DNA of 8,403 nucleotides from Dehalococcoidia bacterium (GTDB taxonomy: Bacteria; Chloroflexota; Dehalococcoidia; JAENJB01), in contig JAENJB010000037.1 in NCBI GenBank assembly GCA_016844565.1, positions 10,187 through 18,589 on the forward strand, given 5' to 3'. How positions within the stretch are numbered: the first letter of the stretch is position 1; each line of letters starts with the position of its first letter. Under the pieces are notes generated by a model. The model ran no database searches, was not told where the DNA came from, and saw only the letters and a program-made list of their open reading frames with translations. The translations under genes and the position numbers were made by a program. Shown here piece after piece: positions 5,805 to 8,403 of this stretch.

Positions 5805-7156
5805 TTGATGCGCTTCTCAATCAACTGTATTACGGTAGACCTCAGGCCTTCGAGAGTGTAGTGGTAGGGGTCGAGTTGGGCGATGGCATCAGCCAGGTCC
5901 TTTTCCTCCAGGCTATCGGCCAGCCAGATGGAGAAGTCGTTCATTCCTTTCGATAACCTGAGCCGGGACTCGAAAATATGGAAGTAGAGAGAATTGGCCG
6001 GAATCTGTCTCAACACCTCGATGAATTCTCTCAAGTCATGGGCCACGTAGTTGGTGGAGGTCACGACGCCCAAGGATTTCAAGAAGTAGAACTCCCTGCC
6101 TTCAGGGGCTTTTCTCAGATCAACTGATTGCCCTATATGCTCTTCTATAACATTGACTATCCTAGTTTTTAGCGATGAGAGAGTGGGGAAGGCAATCGTA
6201 TCTATGCTGGCCAGCTTCTCTCCTAGTATCTCATCGCCTAGAACATCGCTTACCCAGGGGGCAAAATCGTTGGGAGGGGCAGGGGTGAGATATTGCTGCT
6301 CCTCAAGAAAATTGTGAGTGTGATAATAGATGACTGAATCAGGGACGTTCTTAAGGACGTTGACCAATTCTCTGAGGTTGGTGGCCTTGAGACCGGTTAG
6401 CTCATGGAGATGGAGGTGTGAACAGAAGTGGAAGGGCTGTTTCGCCTGTTTGAGCGGCCGACCGTAGTTAATAACAGTGGTGCGAATTAGTTTACTGTTG
6501 GGTATGAGCAAGAGTTCATCGGAAAGAGTCTTTATCGCCGTAGTGCTGCGATTCATCTCTACTACATAGCCTTTCTCTCCCGATTCCAGCCTGATGAAAT
6601 CTCCTTCCTTGATCTTGCCTTCGCCAGCTAGCTGGAAACCGGCAAATAGGTTGGGCATTGTGTCGCGCAAGGCTACCAACCCTACCAGGATCAGAGCGGC
6701 GATAGCCACCAGGATTGGTGTTACCGGGACACCCCAGATATCGAGGAATATCAAGATGGCTACTGCGGCTATAGCAATCCTGATAATGTTGTACAGGACA
6801 GTAATTGAGGCCTCTGGGAGCCTGCTCTTTCCTGAGAAAAGCTGTAGCATTCTCTGAGTGATGTTTATGACCACCAGGGCTAAGGAAATAATAAACAGGG
6901 AGGCGAAAAGCTGGCCCAGGAAGGTTACCAGTCCTGAAGATAGCTTAGAAACACGGAGGGCCACATAGATGCCGAGGAGCAACAGCCATAGATGGAATAC
7001 TCCGTAGGTGGATTCAGTAACGATATTGGCCCCTTGCCACTTGACCTTTTGTGCCCATCGAGTGAAAGCTTCGAACAGCACTCGCCTTGCCCAGAAGGCC
7101 AGCACGACGGATGCAAGGGCCACCATTAGAGGTATGATTATGTCTAACCAGTTCAT
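5801..7156 (-). CDS. MscS-family mechanosensitive channel with tandem DUF5752-like C-terminal domains
   Basis: A 451-residue membrane protein that probably releases solutes under hypo-osmotic shock. Hydrophobic helices are visible at about 3-21, 52-70, 78-99, 121-140 and 144-163. The last is the Ala/Gly/Leu-rich pore helix, followed by the typical MscS sequence LRDTMPNLFAGFQL. The beta domain (about 165-232) has EGDFIRL, GYVVEMNRSTTAIKT and the IPNSKLI...INY signature. The usual MscS alpha/beta vestibule and heptameric C-terminal barrel are replaced by two homologous units, about 242-341 and 356-450. Each has a (N/D)LRE helix, a P-(D/A)-x-(S/V)-(I/L)-Y-(Y/F)-H strand, an NDF-x-x-W motif and an end rich in I-E-x-x-I. 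This pattern matches my memory of DUF5752. The ATG at 7156 follows the otsB stop by 12 bases, and the 3' end overlaps treT by 4 bases. Position between trehalose genes points to osmotic adaptation. Confidence 0.85.
   Translation of the reverse strand: MNWLDIIIPLMVALASVVLAFWARRVLFEAFTRWAQKVKWQGANIVTESTYGVFHLWLLLLGIYVALRVSKLSSGLVTFLGQLFASLFIISLALVVINITQRMLQLFSGKSRLPEASITVLYNIIRIAIAAVAILIFLDIWGVPVTPILVAIAALILVGLVALRDTMPNLFAGFQLAGEGKIKEGDFIRLESGEKGYVVEMNRSTTAIKTLSDELLLIPNSKLIRTTVINYGRPLKQAKQPFHFCSHLHLHELTGLKATNLRELVNVLKNVPDSVIYYHTHNFLEEQQYLTPAPPNDFAPWVSDVLGDEILGEKLASIDTIAFPTLSSLKTRIVNVIEEHIGQSVDLRKAPEGREFYFLKSLGVVTSTNYVAHDLREFIEVLRQIPANSLYFHIFESRLRLSKGMNDFSIWLADSLEEKDLADAIAQLDPYHYTLEGLRSTVIQLIEKRIK
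5807..6433 (-). repeat. Duplicated protein domain (DUF5752-like repeats A and B) in the MscS gene
   Basis: Repeat A is encoded at about 6433-6134 (residues 242-341) and repeat B at about 6091-5807 (356-450). Aligned landmarks are NLREL 260-264 with DLREF 374-378, YYHT 277-280 with YFHI 391-394, PPNDFAPW 294-301 with GMNDFSIW 404-411, and VIEEHI with LIEKRI. The offset is 114 residues before the middle loop and 110 after it. The DNA of the copies is not obviously repetitive, so this is an old duplication. Confidence 0.8.
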
Positions 7157-7174
7157 AGGTAACGTTTCCTACCT
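7157..7174 (-). promoter_or_regulatory. Short inverted repeat over the SD region of the channel gene
   Basis: In the mRNA, AGGTA (7174-7170) can pair with UACCU (7161-7157) directly before the AUG, with an 8-base loop. The AGGTAGG segment that would serve as the ribosome binding site overlaps the otsB stop and is part of the stem. Five pairs is weak and could be chance. Confidence 0.25.
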
Positions 7175-7969
7175 TATCTCAGTCAGTCTTCTCAGCAAGA
7201 GTTCTACTTCTTTGGGTGAGGGTAAGTAGTAGTCGGCTTCGGATGCTACTGCCTTGTCACCGACAAACACAGATAACCCTTGCCTTTCTTTGACTGCGGC
7301 AAAACCGTCCTCATCGGTGAGGTCATCCCCAAGGAATATGGGCCAGGCATCTCCCTTTGAACGGTCGCCGCCACGTGTTGCTACTAACCATTCTACAGCT
7401 TTCCCTTTGTTCCATGCTACAGGAGGCCTCACCTCGTAAACCTTCTTCCCAAAGGTAACCTTTATCCCGCCTCCGGCATGCAGTGGTCCACTCACATGCT
7501 CAAAGATATCTTTTATGCGCTGATGTTCTTTTTCTTCCGCCAGGCGGTAATGGACGCTCAAGGAAAGGCCCTTATTTTCTACAATGACTCCCTTGATGCC
7601 TTTCAAGGCAATGGACAGAGCATGATGCAAGACACGCAGGAGGGACTGCATTCCCTCCGCCACAGGTTCTACGAAGCTTACGCCCTTCCCATAGATCTCC
7701 ATCCCGTGATTGCCTGCGTAAATAATGCCCCTTACATCTACCCGTATCATTAAGTCCAGCAAAGCTCGGCCGCTGATTATTCCCACCGTATAGTGGTGGT
7801 TCTTCGCCAGAGAGCGAAGCAAGCCCCTGACCTGCTCGGGCATGACCGCGTCCTCCGGTCGTTCGACAATTGGTGTAAGCGTGCCATCGAAATCGCTCAG
7901 AAAAAGTATATGACGAGCCTTCCTGATTCGCGAGGCGGTTTCCGCCCAAGACTCGAACAGATAGCGCAA
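7169..7969 (-). CDS. otsB: Trehalose-6-phosphate phosphatase (HAD superfamily)
   Basis: Removes the phosphate from trehalose 6-phosphate to give trehalose, in the cytoplasm, Mg-dependent. Its 266 residues fit the family length. HAD motif I is SDFDGTLTPI with nucleophile D26 and acid D28. Motif II is GIISGR with S66, and the T6P-specific YAGNHGMEI follows at 84-92. Motif III is the Lys in WNKGKAVEWL (K188/K190), and motif IV is LGDDLTDEDGF with D215, D216 and D219. The start is TTG at 7969-7967, directly after the TGA of otsA and in the same frame. A weak GGGGTGG SD (7981-7975) lies 5 bases upstream. The N-terminal xRYLFESW segment is typical of the family and there is no ATG before motif I, so TTG or readthrough from otsA are the only plausible ways to make the full enzyme. 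Confidence 0.93.
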   Translation of the reverse strand: MRYLFESWAETASRIRKARHILFLSDFDGTLTPIVERPEDAVMPEQVRGLLRSLAKNHHYTVGIISGRALLDLMIRVDVRGIIYAGNHGMEIYGKGVSFVEPVAEGMQSLLRVLHHALSIALKGIKGVIVENKGLSLSVHYRLAEEKEHQRIKDIFEHVSGPLHAGGGIKVTFGKKVYEVRPPVAWNKGKAVEWLVATRGGDRSKGDAWPIFLGDDLTDEDGFAAVKERQGLSVFVGDKAVASEADYYLPSPKEVELLLRRLTEIR

Positions 7970-8403
7970 TCACGCCACCCCGATTTCAAACTTCACCATT
8001 TCAGAGAGGATATCAGCTGCCCAGCAGTAGATGTTATTCTGTTGCACCACCTCCCGCATTTTCGACATCCTCCTCTGCCTTTCCTGCGGCGGCATCTCAA
8101 CCGCATCCTTGATGGTCCTGGCGAACTCGTCAATGGCCCACGGATTGATCAGCAAGGCGTCGGTCAACTCCCTCGCGGCGCCCGTGAAGCGGCTGAGGAT
8201 AAGCACTCCGTCCCCGTCGGAACGAGCGGAGACGTACTCCTTGGCTACCAGGTTCATGCCGTCATGCAGGGAGCTGACGACGCAGAAGTGGGCGATTCTA
8301 TGATACGCGAGTAACGCGGCGGGTGAGATGTGCTCCCTCAGGTAGATTATCGGTTTCCAACCAGGCTGCTGGTGGCGCCAGTTAATCTCTTCGACCAAGT
8401 CAT
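7970..8403 (-). CDS. otsA: Trehalose-6-phosphate synthase, C-terminal part (5' end outside the window)
   Basis: GT20 enzyme that makes trehalose 6-phosphate from UDP-glucose and glucose 6-phosphate. Only the last ~144 residues lie in the window, and the frame runs off the right edge, so no start is called. The C-terminal donor-binding domain is clear: IIYLREHISPAALLAYHRIA, then SSLHDGMNLVAKEYVSAR, whose DGMNLV and E contact UDP-glucose in E. coli OtsA, then GVLILSRFTGAARELTDALLI with NPWAIDEFA and MPPQERQRRM. The residue before DGMNLV is His, where E. coli OtsA has Arg (TPLRDGMNLV). The last residues GVA are followed by TGA and immediately by the otsB TTG in the same frame. A related GT20 enzyme such as glucosylglycerol-phosphate synthase cannot be excluded from the C-terminus alone, but the downstream otsB favours trehalose. 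Confidence 0.88.
   Translation of the reverse strand, partial: DLVEEINWRHQQPGWKPIIYLREHISPAALLAYHRIAHFCVVSSLHDGMNLVAKEYVSARSDGDGVLILSRFTGAARELTDALLINPWAIDEFARTIKDAVEMPPQERQRRMSKMREVVQQNNIYCWAADILSEMVKFEIGVA

Noticed and set aside
6343..6361. Direct repeat GGACGTT separated by 5 bases
   Set aside because: The 12-base period equals four codons and encodes a repeated Asn-Val in NVLKNV of DUF5752-like repeat A; most likely a coding coincidence.
7960..7980. Recoded TGA (alternative genetic code or selenocysteine) joining otsA and otsB
   Set aside because: TGA also acts as a normal stop at 1785-1787 and in the ATGA overlap at 5801-5804, and no selenocysteine-insertion hairpin is evident just after the codon. 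Low-level readthrough remains possible.
7793..8314. 173-codon + strand frame spanning the otsA/otsB junction
   Set aside because: Antisense to two clear enzymes; no motif, and His/Arg/Pro-rich composition.
1..8403. Mobile elements, tRNA/rRNA genes, CRISPR arrays, riboswitches, sigma-70-type promoters
   Set aside because: All gaps between genes are 16 bases or shorter and nothing repeat-array-like or tRNA-like was seen; the promoters of both operons must lie outside the window.

Overview
This 8.4 kb bacterial window is packed almost wall to wall with genes. No intergenic gap exceeds about 16 bases, so there is no room for RNA genes, mobile elements or CRISPR arrays, and none were seen. It holds two gene clusters that run toward each other and meet at about 4585, where the two stop codons lie 2 bases apart.

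The left cluster (+ strand, 1-4584) is a redox/catabolic operon. It encodes the C-terminal end of a vanillyl-alcohol-oxidase/4-cresol-dehydrogenase-type FAD oxidase, a two-cluster Fe-S protein with two CCG domains (GlcF/HdrD type), a second and more divergent FAD-oxidase-type subunit, and an acyl-CoA dehydrogenase. Two FAD subunits around a CCG Fe-S subunit recall glycolate oxidase GlcDEF. The flavoprotein sequences are closer to the 4-cresol dehydrogenase branch, however, and the substrate cannot be read from the sequence. The likely picture is oxidation of an organic acid, alcohol or alkyl-aromatic compound with electrons passed through the Fe-S subunit, followed by or linked to oxidation of a CoA thioester.

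The right cluster (- strand, 8403-4587, read right to left) is a trehalose/osmotic-stress operon. It encodes the C-terminal end of trehalose-6-phosphate synthase (otsA), trehalose-6-phosphate phosphatase (otsB), an MscS-type mechanosensitive channel, and a TreT-type trehalose glycosyltransferase. Two points stand out. The channel carries a C-terminal tail made of two tandem copies of a roughly 95-100-residue domain that resembles DUF5752. The otsA and otsB frames are the same frame, separated by one TGA codon followed directly by a TTG start. The operon therefore combines two routes to trehalose (OtsA/OtsB, and TreT from sugar nucleotide plus glucose) with a pressure-release channel.

The organism is probably an anaerobic or environmental bacterium of moderately high GC. 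The FAD oxidase/CCG protein/acyl-CoA dehydrogenase combination, together with a TreT gene best known from thermophiles and archaea, suggests a Chloroflexota (Dehalococcoidia-like) or Desulfobacterota-type genome. This assignment is an inference from gene content only and is weak.
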